Assembly (NCBI GenBank): GCA_035498405.1
Contig: DATKAE010000080.1
Span: forward strand, 1 to 24,170
Length of the DNA stretch: 24,170 nt
From: DATBFU01 sp035498405
GTDB taxonomy: Bacteria; Acidobacteriota; Thermoanaerobaculia; UBA5066; Gp7-AA6
Direction: 5' to 3'
The notes beneath the pieces were generated by a model. That model saw nothing but the letters and a program-made list of their open reading frames with translations, had not been told where the DNA came from and ran no database searches. Every line of letters begins with the position of its first letter. Within the stretch, counting starts at the first letter, position 1. The position numbers and the translations under genes are program-made. This document shows positions 7,304 through 16,056 of this stretch, one piece after another.

Positions 7304-8086
7304 ATGCCTTTGGTCCGCGTCCAAAAGATGCTCGCCGAGGCCGGCCTCGCCTCCCGCCGGGAGGCAGAGGATTGGATTCGGGAAGGGCGCGTTCGAGTCA
7401 ACGGCCGCGTCGCGGAACTCGGGGAGCGCGTGGACCCGCAACGAGACGCGATTCGCGTGGACGGCCGAAGGGTCCACCCCGGTCGTCGAGCGAAAACCTA
7501 CATCCTCTTGAACAAGCCGAAGGGCTACGTCACGACCCTTTCGGATCCGCTGCGGCGCCGCACCGTGCTCGATCTTCTGCCCGAGGGCGTGCGTCGGGGA
7601 GTCAAGCCCGTGGGACGTCTCGATGTGCAGACGGAGGGCTTGCTCTTGCTGACCGACGACGGCGACCTTGCCGCGCGGGTGTCGCATCCGCGCTCGGCGT
7701 GCGGCAAGGAATACCTGGTGAAGGTCTCCGGCGTTCCGGCGGAGGCCGACCTCGTGCGCCTGCGGAGGGGAGGCCTTTTCCTCGACGGGACGCGCACTCG
7801 GCCGTGCCAGATCGCCCGGGTCTCGACCACTGCGGCTCGAGGCGAGGGAAACAGCTGGCTGCGTGTGGTTCTGCACGAAGGCAAGACTCGCCAGATCCGC
7901 CGCATGTTCGAGAGCATCGGTCACCGGGTCTCGAAGCTGAAGCGAACCGCCATCGGTCCTGTGCGTGATCCTCGGCTGCCCGTGGGAGGGCACCGGCGGC
8001 TGACGGCGGGGGAGCTAAACGAGCTTCGGGAGAGCCTTCGGCCGGTGAACGATCGATCCCGCAGTCCGCGGGAGGCTCCCGATTGA
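7304..8086 (+). CDS. RsuA/RluB-family 16S/23S rRNA pseudouridine synthase
   Basis: 260 residues from ATG at 7304; an in-frame TTG at 7277 would add nine unconserved residues. An S4 RNA-binding domain (about 1-60: RVQKMLAEAGLASRREAEDWI..GRVRVNG) precedes the catalytic domain, which contains LLNKPKGYVTT and the GRLDVQTEGLLLLTDDG motif with the catalytic aspartate D107. KTRQIRRMFESIGH, typical of this family, follows. The enzyme isomerises a uridine in ribosomal RNA to pseudouridine. The neighbourhood scpAB-this-cmk favours RluB (23S, U2605 in E. coli numbering), but RsuA, RluE and RluF share these motifs, so the target is inferred. The tail overlaps the cmk start. Confidence 0.92.
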   Translation: MPLVRVQKMLAEAGLASRREAEDWIREGRVRVNGRVAELGERVDPQRDAIRVDGRRVHPGRRAKTYILLNKPKGYVTTLSDPLRRRTVLDLLPEGVRRGVKPVGRLDVQTEGLLLLTDDGDLAARVSHPRSACGKEYLVKVSGVPAEADLVRLRRGGLFLDGTRTRPCQIARVSTTAARGEGNSWLRVVLHEGKTRQIRRMFESIGHRVSKLKRTAIGPVRDPRLPVGGHRRLTAGELNELRESLRPVNDRSRSPREAPD

Positions 8087-8787
8087 GCGAACCCCTGATC
8101 GTGGCCATCGATGGCCCGTCGGGGGCCGGCAAGTCGACGGTCGCCCGTGCGCTGGCGGCTCGCCTCGGCGTTCCCTATATCGACACGGGCGCGATGTACC
8201 GGGCGGTTGGGCTGGCCGCGCGGGAGGCCGGGATGTCTCTGCCGCTCGAGGACCCGAAGGCCGTCGTGGCGCTCGCGGAAACGGGCCGGATCGGCCTGGA
8301 GCCTTCGCCAGAGGGCCTGCGGACCTCCTGGAACGGGCGCGACGTGACGGAGGCGATCCGCCAGCCCGAGATCTCGCTGTATGCATCGGCCGTTTCCGCG
8401 ATCCCGGGTGTTCGGCGGCGCCTGGTGGCGGAGCAGCAACGCCTGGGTCGCGAGCGGGGAGGAGTGCTCGAGGGGCGGGACATCGGAACCCGGGTCTTTC
8501 CCGAGACCCCGCACAAGTTCTTCCTGACGGCCTCGCCCGAGGCGCGGGCCCAGAGGCGGGCCCGGGAGCTCGGGGAGCGGGGCACGCCCCGGCCCTACGG
8601 CCAGGTCCTCGAGGAGATGGTGCGCCGGGACAGCGACGACAGCACTCGCGCCGATTCCCCTTTGACGTTGGATGGGCGCTACACCGTGATCGACTCGACG
8701 GAGAAGGACGCCTCCCAGGTGGTTTCCGAGATCGAGGCCCGGGTCCGCCAGGGGGGCAAGTTGACTGGAGCCGGCCGGGCAACGTAG
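8083..8787 (+). CDS. cmk: Cytidylate kinase (CMP/dCMP kinase)
   Basis: 234 residues. Transfers phosphate from ATP to CMP or dCMP in the cytoplasm. The P-loop GPSGAGKST is at residues 11-19, followed by the family motif YIDTGAMYRAV, and EGRDIGTRVFPETPHKFFLTA precedes an Arg-rich lid segment. A TTG start at 8083 overlaps the upstream stop (TTGA) and is backed by GGAGG at 8071-8075 with 7-base spacing; translation is probably coupled. The stop codon TAG at 8785-8787 doubles as the first three bases of the likely rpsA -10 element. The order cmk-rpsA-HU/IHF is the same as in E. coli. Confidence 0.95.
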   Translation: MSEPLIVAIDGPSGAGKSTVARALAARLGVPYIDTGAMYRAVGLAAREAGMSLPLEDPKAVVALAETGRIGLEPSPEGLRTSWNGRDVTEAIRQPEISLYASAVSAIPGVRRRLVAEQQRLGRERGGVLEGRDIGTRVFPETPHKFFLTASPEARAQRRARELGERGTPRPYGQVLEEMVRRDSDDSTRADSPLTLDGRYTVIDSTEKDASQVVSEIEARVRQGGKLTGAGRAT

Positions 8788-8790
8788 AGT
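8761..8790 (+). promoter_or_regulatory. Probable sigma-70-type promoter of rpsA
   Basis: TTGACT (8761-8766) and TAGAGT (8785-8790) are separated by 18 bases, followed by an A/T-rich stretch (ATATTTTTG). It lies at the end of cmk and would give rpsA its own transcript with a leader of roughly 40 bases. It is the best-looking promoter in the window. Confidence 0.65.
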
Positions 8791-8836
8791 ATATTTTTGC
8801 GGTTCAAATACTTATGAGAGGGGATCCCTTGTCTCG

Positions 8837-10615
8837 ATGACGGTCAAGAATCCCGAGGGAGGACGAGAAGACAAGCCCATGGAGACCGAACAGGAGCTTT
8901 CGCCCCAGGAATACGAGCACCTCCTCGCTCAATACGAGGATTCCTTCCGCAATCTGCAGGAGGGACAGATCATTCGTGGCCGCGTCATCGGCATCACCCC
9001 ATCGGAGGTGATCGTCGACATCGGCTACAAGTCCGAGGGAATCATCTCCGTCTCCGAGTTCACCGACTTCTCCGGCAACCTGACCGTCAAGGAGGGAGAC
9101 GCGGTGGACGTTCTGCTCGAGCGCACCGAAGACCAGAACGGCTACGTCGTCCTCTCCAAGGACAAGGCCGAGAAGATGAAGGTCTGGGACGAGGTCGAGA
9201 AATCCTACCGCTCGGGCTCGACGGTCCGTGGGCGGGTCATCGATCGAATCAAGGGCGGCCTGGCGGTGGACATCGGCGTCAAGGCCTTTCTGCCCGGGTC
9301 GCTGGTCGACGTCAAACCCATCAAGAATCTCGAGTCGCTGCGCGGAAAGGACTTCGACTTCAAGGTCATCTCCGTCGACAAGAAGCGCGGCAACATCGTT
9401 CTCTCGCGCAAGGCGGTGGTCGAGGTCGAGCAAGAGGCCAAGAAGCGGGAGACCCTGCAGCTGCTCGAGGAAGGGCGAGTCCTGCGCGGGACCGTCAAGA
9501 ATCTGACGGACTACGGCGCCTTCGTCGACCTCGGGGGTCTCGACGGGCTTCTCCATGTCACCGACATGTCGTGGGGGAGGGTCAACCATCCCTCCGACCT
9601 GGTGAAGGTCGGCGACGAGATCGACGTCGTCGTTCTCAAGTTCGATCGCGAGACCGAGCGGGTCTCGCTCGGCACCAAGCAGCTGACCGAGGACCCCTGG
9701 ACGCACGTGCCGGAGAAGTACCCCGCGGGCTCGCGTGTGCGCGGACGCGTCACGAACGTGACGGACTACGGCGCGTTCGTCGAGCTCGAAGAGGGAGTCG
9801 AGGGGCTCGTGCACGTCTCGGAGATGTCCTGGTCGAAGAAGGTCAAGAGCCCCTCCAAGGTCGTCTCACCGGGGGACACGGTCGAGGCGATCGTGTCTGA
9901 CGTCAATCGCGAGGCGCGCCGGATTTCTCTCTCCTTGAAGGACACCCTGCCGGATCCATGGGAGGGCGTTCTCCAGAAGTTCTCCGTCGGAAGCCGCGTA
10001 TCGGGCAAGGTTCGGAATCTCACCGATTTCGGGGCGTTCGTCGAGATCGAGGAGGGGGTCGATGGCCTCGTGCACGTCTCGGACATGTCCTGGACCAAGC
10101 GCGTCAAGCACCCCTCCGAGGTCCTGAAGAAGGGGGACGACGTCGAGGCGATCATCACCTCGATCGACCAGGAAAACCGTCGGATCTCGCTCTCGATCAA
10201 GGAATTTCAGCCCAACGACTGGCAGACCTTCCGGGATCGGCACCAGGCCGGGGACATCATCGAAGGCGTGGTCACCCGTGTGGCCGACTTCGGCGTCTTC
10301 GTTCAGATGGAGGGGCTCGTCGAGGGCTTGATGCACATCTCGGAAACCCCGATTCCCCGCGGCGCGAAGCTCACCGACCACTATCACGAAGGGGACACGG
10401 TGCGAGCGCGGATCCTGCGGATCGAGGATGCCGAGATGAAGGTGGGCCTCTCGGGCCTGAACCTCGAGGAGGCCGCGGCCCCCAAAGCGGCGGCCGAGCC
10501 GACGCCGGAAAGGACCGAGACTCCGGTTCCAGGGGCCGAAGGGGCTTCCGAGCCGGCGCCGGTCAAGAAGAAGCGTTCCCGCAAGAAGGCGGACGACCCC
10601 TCCACGGAAGCATAA
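8837..10615 (+). CDS. rpsA: 30S ribosomal protein S1, six S1 domains
   Basis: 592 residues. Six S1 RNA-binding (OB-fold) domains occur in order at about residues 43-112, 128-196, 212-281, 298-367, 385-454 and 472-540. Domains 3 to 5 are the most alike (for example GSRVRGRVTNVTDYGAFVEL and GSRVSGKVRNLTDFGAFVEI), as is usual for S1. The first two are the divergent ribosome-anchoring domains. The tail (about 545-592) is Ala/Pro/Glu-rich and ends in a Lys/Arg cluster, likely disordered. S1 recruits mRNA to the 30S subunit. The start could be ATG 8837 or ATG 8879; 8837 has the better purine-rich region upstream (GAGAGGGG, spaced rather far). Apparent genes on the opposite strand are shadows of the repeated domains. 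Confidence 0.96.
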   Translation: MTVKNPEGGREDKPMETEQELSPQEYEHLLAQYEDSFRNLQEGQIIRGRVIGITPSEVIVDIGYKSEGIISVSEFTDFSGNLTVKEGDAVDVLLERTEDQNGYVVLSKDKAEKMKVWDEVEKSYRSGSTVRGRVIDRIKGGLAVDIGVKAFLPGSLVDVKPIKNLESLRGKDFDFKVISVDKKRGNIVLSRKAVVEVEQEAKKRETLQLLEEGRVLRGTVKNLTDYGAFVDLGGLDGLLHVTDMSWGRVNHPSDLVKVGDEIDVVVLKFDRETERVSLGTKQLTEDPWTHVPEKYPAGSRVRGRVTNVTDYGAFVELEEGVEGLVHVSEMSWSKKVKSPSKVVSPGDTVEAIVSDVNREARRISLSLKDTLPDPWEGVLQKFSVGSRVSGKVRNLTDFGAFVEIEEGVDGLVHVSDMSWTKRVKHPSEVLKKGDDVEAIITSIDQENRRISLSIKEFQPNDWQTFRDRHQAGDIIEGVVTRVADFGVFVQMEGLVEGLMHISETPIPRGAKLTDHYHEGDTVRARILRIEDAEMKVGLSGLNLEEAAAPKAAAEPTPERTETPVPGAEGASEPAPVKKKRSRKKADDPSTEA

Positions 10616-10661
10616 ACGGGCCCCGGATCGACCGGACGGGCTTTCCAGCGAGGACGGACTT

Positions 10662-10937
10662 ATGACGAAGGCGGAACTGATCGAGCGCGTGGCCGTGGCG
10701 ACCGACGTCACCAAGAAGCAGGCGGAGGCCATCGTCGATACGGTGTTCGATGCCATCGTGCGTTCCTTGAAGGACGGCCAAAAGATCGAGCTTCGCGGCT
10801 TCGGATCCTTCCGCCTGAGGGAGCGCGGGGCGCGCATGGGACGCAACCCGAAGACGGGCGTCAAGGTCGCGGTTCCGGCCAAGCGAATCCCTTACTTCAA
10901 GCCCGGAAAGGAACTGAAGGAGCTGATCAACCGTTAG
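10662..10937 (+). CDS. HU/IHF-family DNA-bending protein (IHF-beta-like position)
   Basis: 91 residues, the usual length. The sequence opens MTKAELIERVA, contains the DNA-binding arm signature GFGSFRLRERGARMGRNPKTG, and has the proline at the arm tip region (VAVPAKRIPYFKPGKELKELIN). These basic dimeric proteins bend DNA and shape the nucleoid. The arm reading GRNPKTG and the position directly after rpsA match ihfB of E. coli, but HU and IHF subunits cannot be separated with confidence by eye, so no symbol is given. The ATG has GAGG eight bases upstream. The 46-base gap after rpsA holds only a weak bulged hairpin. Confidence 0.92.
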   Translation: MTKAELIERVAVATDVTKKQAEAIVDTVFDAIVRSLKDGQKIELRGFGSFRLRERGARMGRNPKTGVKVAVPAKRIPYFKPGKELKELINR

Positions 10938-10955
10938 CGGCCGCGGGGCTCCCAC

Positions 10956-11447
10956 ATGCACGAGGTTCTGTTCGCGCCGTGGCGGTACGAGTATCTGGTG
11001 TCGGAGAAGCCGAAAGCTTGCATCTTTTGCGAGGCGCTCAATTCCCGCAATCCCGAGGAGTCGCTGGTCGTCTACCGGGGGCGTGAGGTCTTCGTTCTCT
11101 TGAACCGCTACCCCTACAGCAACGGCCACCTGATGGTCGCGCCGAACCGCCACGAGGCGTGGCTATCGCGGTCGAGCGGCGAAACGCTTTCGGAGCTGAT
11201 CCGCACGGTCGCCCTGGCGGAGAGGATCCTCGTCGAGACGTACCGAACGGACGGTCTGAACGTGGGCGTCAATTTCGGCTCGGCCGCGGGAGCGGGCATC
11301 GCCGACCACTATCACGTGCATGTCGTGCCCCGGTGGAAGGGAGATACCAACTTCATGACCGTCACCGGCGACGTCCGGATCGTTCCCGAAGATCTGGGGG
11401 AGACTCGCCGGCGGCTCGCCCCGCTCTTTGCCGGAGCGGCTTCTTGA
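10956..11447 (+). CDS. HIT-family nucleotide hydrolase/phosphorylase
   Basis: 163 residues. The histidine triad is H118-Y-H120-V-H122-V-V; the middle histidine is the expected nucleophile that forms the nucleotidyl intermediate. C22-x2-C25 near the N-terminus (ACIFCEAL) and the LLNRYPYSNGHLMVAP segment fit the GalT-like/Ap4A phosphorylase branch of HIT proteins, such as the mycobacterial Ap4A phosphorylase. Likely substrates are diadenosine polyphosphates or adenylated nucleotides in the cytoplasm. It lies 18 bases after the HU/IHF gene, and its stop overlaps the next start (TTGA), so it is probably in one operon with the downstream membrane proteins. Confidence 0.88.
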   Translation: MHEVLFAPWRYEYLVSEKPKACIFCEALNSRNPEESLVVYRGREVFVLLNRYPYSNGHLMVAPNRHEAWLSRSSGETLSELIRTVALAERILVETYRTDGLNVGVNFGSAAGAGIADHYHVHVVPRWKGDTNFMTVTGDVRIVPEDLGETRRRLAPLFAGAAS

Positions 11448-11836
11448 GCACGGCGGAGACCGCCGTCAGCCGTAGTCCTTTCGTCGCGGCGGTCCTGGCT
11501 TGGGTCTTCCCCGGGCTGGGTCACTTCTACCTGGGCCGGCGCCGGTCGGGCGTTCTCTTTGCGCTCATCGTCACGGCTTGCTTCGTGCTCGGGCTGTCCT
11601 TCGAAGGGCGGCTCTACACGATCGAGAGCGGGCAGCCTCTGACCATCCTGGCCACGTTCGCCGTCTACGGCACGGGACTGCTCAACATCGCGGCGAGGCT
11701 CCTTTCGAGCAACCCCGCGGGCACGATCCTCGCGGTGACGTACGAATACGGCTGCGCCTACCTCTTGACGGCGGGCTTGATGAACTTGCTGCTCATGTTG
11801 GACGCGTGGGACATCGCGACCGGGAGGAAGCCGTGA
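11444..11836 (+). CDS. Small membrane protein, DUF6677-like
   Basis: 130 residues from TTG at 11444, which overlaps the HIT stop and has GGAG seven bases upstream; the longer open frame upstream is antisense-like and out of character. The start of the mature part reads AWVFPGLGHFYLGRRRSGVLF, a pattern shared with TM2-like and DUF6677 proteins. About four hydrophobic segments follow, with a conserved-looking NPAGTILAVTYEYG stretch. The function is unknown. Its fixed place between the HIT gene and lpxB suggests a membrane or envelope role, but that is inference from position only. Confidence 0.75.
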   Translation: MSTAETAVSRSPFVAAVLAWVFPGLGHFYLGRRRSGVLFALIVTACFVLGLSFEGRLYTIESGQPLTILATFAVYGTGLLNIAARLLSSNPAGTILAVTYEYGCAYLLTAGLMNLLLMLDAWDIATGRKP

Positions 11837-12024
11837 TGGCCGCCCTTTTGCCCGTCGATCATTTCCTGATCATGACCGTTTACGCGCTGCTGGTGTCCGC
11901 CTTCTTCTCTCTGCTCTGGCGCGAGCAGCGCGGGGACCGGTGGAAATTGTTCGGCGTCCTCGTCGGGTCGCTCGTGTTGGGCGGGCTCGCCGTCGCTTGG
12001 CTGATGTACCCCTTTCCGTCTTAG
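11836..12024 (+). CDS. Short two-helix membrane protein of unknown function (62 aa)
   Basis: 62 residues. The ATG at 11836 shares its A with the previous stop (TGATG), and a strong GGAGG lies at 11823-11827, eight bases upstream, which argues that this is a real, translationally coupled gene. Two hydrophobic segments (about 10-27 and 40-57) flank a short basic cytoplasmic loop, LLWREQRGDRWKLF. I do not recognise a family. It may act together with the DUF6677-like protein encoded just upstream. Confidence 0.7.
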   Translation: MAALLPVDHFLIMTVYALLVSAFFSLLWREQRGDRWKLFGVLVGSLVLGGLAVAWLMYPFPS

Positions 12025-12073
12025 CGGAGGCGAGCCGTCCGATCTGCTGCGCGAACCGTCACGCCTTTCCGGG

Positions 12074-12104
12074 TTGACGGGAAACCGCCGACTGCGGCTA
12101 GTGT
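12074..12104 (+). promoter_or_regulatory. Probable promoter of lpxB, placed for a leaderless transcript
   Basis: TTGACG (12074-12079) and TAGTGT (12099-12104) are separated by 19 bases in the 86-base gap before lpxB. The -10 ends 6 bases before the GTG start at 12111, and no Shine-Dalgarno lies between. The lpxB mRNA would start at or next to its start codon. Confidence 0.45.
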
Positions 12105-12110
12105 AGCCTC

Positions 12111-13253
12111 GTGAACCTCCTGCTCTCGGCCGGGGAAGCCTCGGGCGACCTCTACGGCTCGCGACTCCTGAGGGCCCTTTCGGCACGCGTCTCCCCCCTG
12201 ACGGCCTTCGGTATGGGCGGTCCGAGGTTGGCCGCCGAAGGCCTCGAGCGAGTCGCTCGCTCCGAGGATCTCTCGGTGATGGGTTTCTCGGAGATTCTGG
12301 GAAAGTTGCCGGCGGTCTTCCGCGCCCTGTCGGCGCTACGGAGAGGGGCAGCCGCGAGACGACCCGACGCCGCCGTGCTGATCGACTTTCCGGACTTTCA
12401 CGCGGCGCTCTCCCGGAGACTACAGCGGGACGGGATTCCGCTGATCTACTACGTCAGCCCGCAGGTTTGGGCCTGGAGGCCGGCGCGGGCGCGCGTGATT
12501 GCTCATCGGGCCCGCCGGGTCCTGACCCTTTTTTCCTTCGAGGCGGACATCTACCGGCGGCTGGGCGGGGATGCGATCTGGACCGGGCACCCGATCGTCG
12601 ATGAGGTCCGAGAGGGCCTGTCGTCGTCGGTGCCGGTCCCCGAAAGGGCCCGGCCACGCCTGGTCCTCCTGCCCGGGAGCCGACGAGGCGAGGTTCTTCG
12701 CCATTGGCCGCCCATGCGGGACGCCGCCGCACGCTTGGCGCACAAGCGCGGTGTGGAGGCCTTCGCGGTTCGGGCCCCCGGGATCGGCGAGGAGGAATAC
12801 CCCGGCGCGGCGGAAGCGGGTGTCGGGCTGACCTCATCGGGAATTCATCCGCTGCTCGCCTCGGCCGATGTCGCTCTGGTTGCGTCGGGCACGGCCACTC
12901 TCGAGGCGGCGCTTTGCGGAGCGCCGATGGTGGTCGTGTACCGCACGTCGTCGGCCAACCTCGCGATTGCCAAGATGCTCGTGAACGTGCCCTGGGGGAT
13001 CTCGCTGGTCAACATCGTGGCGCAGGAGAGGGTCGTTCCGGAGCTGCTTCAAGAAGAGGTCAACCCCGAGCGGTTGGCTAAAGAGACGGAGACTCTGCTG
13101 GAATCTTCGCCGCGGCGTGAGCAAATGAAGCGCGACCTCGAGAGGGTGGCGGCGGGCCTCGGGCCGCCGGGCGCGAGCGAGCGGGCCGCGGAGGCCGTCA
13201 TCGAAGCCGTTTCGGGAGGAGCGCGGTCGCCCGCGCGCGCCGCGACGCGATGA
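12111..13253 (+). CDS. lpxB: Lipid-A-disaccharide synthase
   Basis: 380 residues from GTG. LpxB is the GT19 glycosyltransferase that joins UDP-diacylglucosamine and lipid X into the lipid A disaccharide at the inner membrane. Visible hallmarks are the N-terminal LLSAGEASGDLYGSRLL, YYVSPQVWAWRPARAR in the middle, LPGSRRGEVLRHW (the UDP-sugar domain) and VASGTATLEAALCGAPMVVVYR with NIVAQERVVPELLQ near the end. Length is standard. The gene overlaps the following exporter gene by four bases (ATGA), so synthesis and export of lipid A are coupled. Its presence shows an LPS-bearing outer membrane. Confidence 0.96.
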   Translation: MNLLLSAGEASGDLYGSRLLRALSARVSPLTAFGMGGPRLAAEGLERVARSEDLSVMGFSEILGKLPAVFRALSALRRGAAARRPDAAVLIDFPDFHAALSRRLQRDGIPLIYYVSPQVWAWRPARARVIAHRARRVLTLFSFEADIYRRLGGDAIWTGHPIVDEVREGLSSSVPVPERARPRLVLLPGSRRGEVLRHWPPMRDAAARLAHKRGVEAFAVRAPGIGEEEYPGAAEAGVGLTSSGIHPLLASADVALVASGTATLEAALCGAPMVVVYRTSSANLAIAKMLVNVPWGISLVNIVAQERVVPELLQEEVNPERLAKETETLLESSPRREQMKRDLERVAAGLGPPGASERAAEAVIEAVSGGARSPARAATR

Positions 13254-15169
13254 GCCAGACCGCAGACGAGGCGACGGGCCGGCCCTCCGCCCGGGGAGGC
13301 GCGCCGCTCAAGCGCCTGCTCCGGTACTTCGTCCGGTACCGCGGCCAAGCCTTGCTGGCCCTGCTCGCGATGGCAGTCGTCTCGCTCGCGACGGTGCTCC
13401 TGCTCTTTCTCCTAAACAAAGTGATCGACGACGCCCTGGGGGCTGGCTCGGCGGCTTCGCTCGTGGGCCCGCGAGGCTCGGCGTCCTCCCGGGCCGCTCC
13501 ACTGCTTGACCTGCTCGAAGAGGGGTATGCGTGGGCCGTCCGCGCTGCCACGGGAGCTGGCATCGCCAAGGCCATCGCCGTTCCGCTGCTTCTCTTCCTC
13601 GTGCTGCTGCTCAAGAACATCCTCTCCTACTTCTCGGAGTTCGAGTTGAACGGCATCGGTCTGCAAATGGTGCGCGACCTGCGGCGTGACGCCTACGAGA
13701 AGCTGATCAATCAGTCGAGCCGGTTCTACACCCGCGCCTCGACGGGCGAGCTGATGAGCCGCCTTCTGACCGACGTGGAGCAGATTCAGTTCGCGTTCGG
13801 CAGTCGGCTGGCGGATTTTGCGCAGGGGGGGCTGACGATCGTTTTCGTTCTCGCGTATGCGTTCTCGCTCAACGCCCGACTGGCATTCGTCGTTTTCGTG
13901 GTCGCTCCGGTGGTGCTCGTGGGCATCGTGGAGAACTCTCGCCGGCTGCGCCGCACGGCCGTCTCCTCCCGGGAGCGGATCGGCGAGATGGGATCACTGC
14001 TCGCCGAGACCTTGCGGGGCAACCGCGTCATCAAGACCTACGGCATGGAGGACTTCGAGGCCGGGCGGTTCCGGACGGCGAATGACCGCTACCTGCGGGT
14101 GACGCTGCGCACGGCGAGGATCCAAGCCGTCAACTCGCCGCTCATGGAGATCCTGGCGGGCGTGGGTCTGGCGGGACTCTTTGCGTACGCGGCGGGGCAG
14201 ATCCATGCGGGGCGGATGACGGTGGGGGAGCTGATTTCCTTCCTTGCCGCGATCCTGATGATGTACAAGCCGCTCAAGGACGTGACCCGAACCAACCTGG
14301 CGGTGCAGCTCGCCCTCTCCTCGGCCGCCCGTGTCTTCGAGCTGATCGACGCTCCGAACGACATCGAGGAGCGGACGGACGCCCGGGACCTCCCGCCGCT
14401 TCGCGACGCGATCCGGTACGAGAACGTCTCGTTCCGTTACGGGGAGGAGCTCGTCCTCGACGACGTCGGTCTGACGATCCGTCGCGGCGAAACCGTCGCC
14501 ATCGTCGGCCCGTCGGGCGCCGGAAAGACCTCGCTGGTGAACCTGCTGCCCCGGCTCTACGATCCGTCGGCGGGGCGCGTGACGTTCGACGGCGTCGACA
14601 TCCGCGAGGCCACCCTGCGCTCCCTCCGAGCCCAGATCGGCATCGTCACCCAGGAAACGATTCTCTTCGCTTCGAGTGCGCGGGAGAACATCGCGTACGG
14701 AGAGCCCGATGCGCCGATCGAGCGCGTCCGCGCGGCCGCCAAGGCCGCGTACGCGGATGCTTTCCTGGAGCGCCTGCCCCAGGGGTACGAGACCCCCCTG
14801 GGAGAGGGCGCCGCGACCCTCTCCGGCGGACAGAGACAGCGGCTCGCCATCGCGCGGGCGCTGTACAAGGACGCGCCCATCCTGATTCTGGACGAGGCCA
14901 CTTCGCAGCTCGACCTCGAATCCGAGGCGCTCGTGGCTCGCGCCGTGACCAACCTGATGGCCGGCCGCACCACGCTCGTCATCGCGCACCGTCTCTCCAC
15001 GGTCCGGCGGGCGGACCGCATCGTCGTTCTGGAGGAGGGCAGGATCGTCGAAGCGGGCACCCATAGCGAGCTCCTGGCTCGAAACGGCCCGTACCGGAGG
15101 CTGCACGACATGCAGTTCTTCTCCGAGGCGGATGCGGCCGCCGTGCCGGCGCAGGCTGGTTCCCGATGA
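13250..15169 (+). CDS. msbA: MsbA-like lipid A/LPS exporter, ABC half-transporter
   Basis: 639 residues. An N-terminal six-helix transmembrane domain (to about residue 355) is fused to an ATPase domain with Walker A GPSGAGKTS (420-428), signature LSGGQ (524-528), Walker B ILILDE (D548, E549) and the H-loop histidine H580. A homodimer would flip lipid A core across the inner membrane. The start overlaps lpxB by four bases, the strongest argument for MsbA rather than another exporter of the same fold. The loop after the first helix (about residues 60-105) is longer than in E. coli MsbA and rich in Ala and Ser. The end overlaps yicC by four bases. Confidence 0.88.
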   Translation: MSQTADEATGRPSARGGAPLKRLLRYFVRYRGQALLALLAMAVVSLATVLLLFLLNKVIDDALGAGSAASLVGPRGSASSRAAPLLDLLEEGYAWAVRAATGAGIAKAIAVPLLLFLVLLLKNILSYFSEFELNGIGLQMVRDLRRDAYEKLINQSSRFYTRASTGELMSRLLTDVEQIQFAFGSRLADFAQGGLTIVFVLAYAFSLNARLAFVVFVVAPVVLVGIVENSRRLRRTAVSSRERIGEMGSLLAETLRGNRVIKTYGMEDFEAGRFRTANDRYLRVTLRTARIQAVNSPLMEILAGVGLAGLFAYAAGQIHAGRMTVGELISFLAAILMMYKPLKDVTRTNLAVQLALSSAARVFELIDAPNDIEERTDARDLPPLRDAIRYENVSFRYGEELVLDDVGLTIRRGETVAIVGPSGAGKTSLVNLLPRLYDPSAGRVTFDGVDIREATLRSLRAQIGIVTQETILFASSARENIAYGEPDAPIERVRAAAKAAYADAFLERLPQGYETPLGEGAATLSGGQRQRLAIARALYKDAPILILDEATSQLDLESEALVARAVTNLMAGRTTLVIAHRLSTVRRADRIVVLEEGRIVEAGTHSELLARNGPYRRLHDMQFFSEADAAAVPAQAGSR

Positions 15170-16056
15170 CCGTTCGTAGCATGACGGGGTTCGGCCGGGG
15201 CCGGGGACCGGTGGGCTCGAGGTGGACCGCGGAGATGTCGGCTCGAAGCGTGAACCACCGATTTCTCGACCTGTCCGTGCGGCTTCGCGAATCCGAGGCT
15301 TCGCTCGAACCCGCCTTGCGCCGCGTGTTTGCGCGCCACCTGGCCCGCGGTAAGGTGGAGGTGACGCTCCGCCTGACTCCCGCGGGCGGGAGCGGTCCGT
15401 CCCTGGTCGTTGATGAAAGGCTGCTCGAGACCTTGCTGTCCCGTCTGGCCGATCTCTCGAGACGGTATCCGGTCCGGGGTGAGCTCGAGGTTCGAGACCT
15501 GCTGGCCGTGCCGCAGCTCGTCTCGGTCGAGGCCCCACGCGACGGCTTCGAGCCGGAAGAGATCGCCGCCCTCGAAGAACTGGCCGAAGAGGTCGCCTCC
15601 GCGGTCGTGGCGATGAGGGAGCAGGAGGGGCGGCAGATCGTTTCCGAGCTTCTCGCGCGGATCTCGACCCTCGAGGGCCGGGTCGGGCCGCTCGCGGCGC
15701 GCCGGGAAGAGCTCGTGCGCTCGATCGCGGCGACTCTCCAGGACCGGATGCGTACGCTCTTTTCGGGTATCCCGCTCGACTCCGGGCGCCTCGAGCAGGA
15801 GGCGGCGCTGGCGGCGGAACGTTCCGACGTCGCGGAGGAGCTGTCGCGGCTCTCGGGACATCTCTCGCAGTTTCGCGAGTTGCTGGAGAAGGCAGGGGGG
15901 CCTGTGGGAAAGAAGCTCGATTTCCTGACACAGGAAATCTTGCGCGAGATCAACACGCTGGGTGCCAAGGCCCGGGACCTGCTCTCGACGCGCGAGGTCC
16001 TCGAGATGAAAGCGGAGACGGAGAAGATCCGCGAGCAGGTCCAGAACCTCGAATGA
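15166..16056 (+). CDS. yicC: YicC/YloC-family endoribonuclease
   Basis: 296 residues, normal family length. The N-terminal YicC domain opens with the diagnostic MTGFGRG and SVNHRFLDLSVRL, and the C-terminal DUF1732 domain ends with KKLDFLTQEILREINTLGAKA. Family members are metal-dependent endoribonucleases; in E. coli YicC promotes decay of the small RNA RyhB. A predicted coiled coil spans much of the middle. The gene overlaps msbA upstream and gmk downstream by four bases each, and yicC-gmk-rpoZ-coaBC is a widely conserved order. Confidence 0.94.
   Translation: MTVRSMTGFGRGRGPVGSRWTAEMSARSVNHRFLDLSVRLRESEASLEPALRRVFARHLARGKVEVTLRLTPAGGSGPSLVVDERLLETLLSRLADLSRRYPVRGELEVRDLLAVPQLVSVEAPRDGFEPEEIAALEELAEEVASAVVAMREQEGRQIVSELLARISTLEGRVGPLAARREELVRSIAATLQDRMRTLFSGIPLDSGRLEQEAALAAERSDVAEELSRLSGHLSQFRELLEKAGGPVGKKLDFLTQEILREINTLGAKARDLLSTREVLEMKAETEKIREQVQNLE

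Noticed and set aside
10620..10641. Bulged hairpin between rpsA and the HU/IHF gene
   Set aside because: The stem is broken by a 3-base bulge and only three T residues follow; too weak to call a terminator.
13994..15931. A 645-codon minus-strand open frame antisense to msbA and yicC
   Set aside because: It is rich in Arg, Pro, Ala and Gly with no domain, and runs opposite two well-conserved genes; this is a GC-driven shadow.
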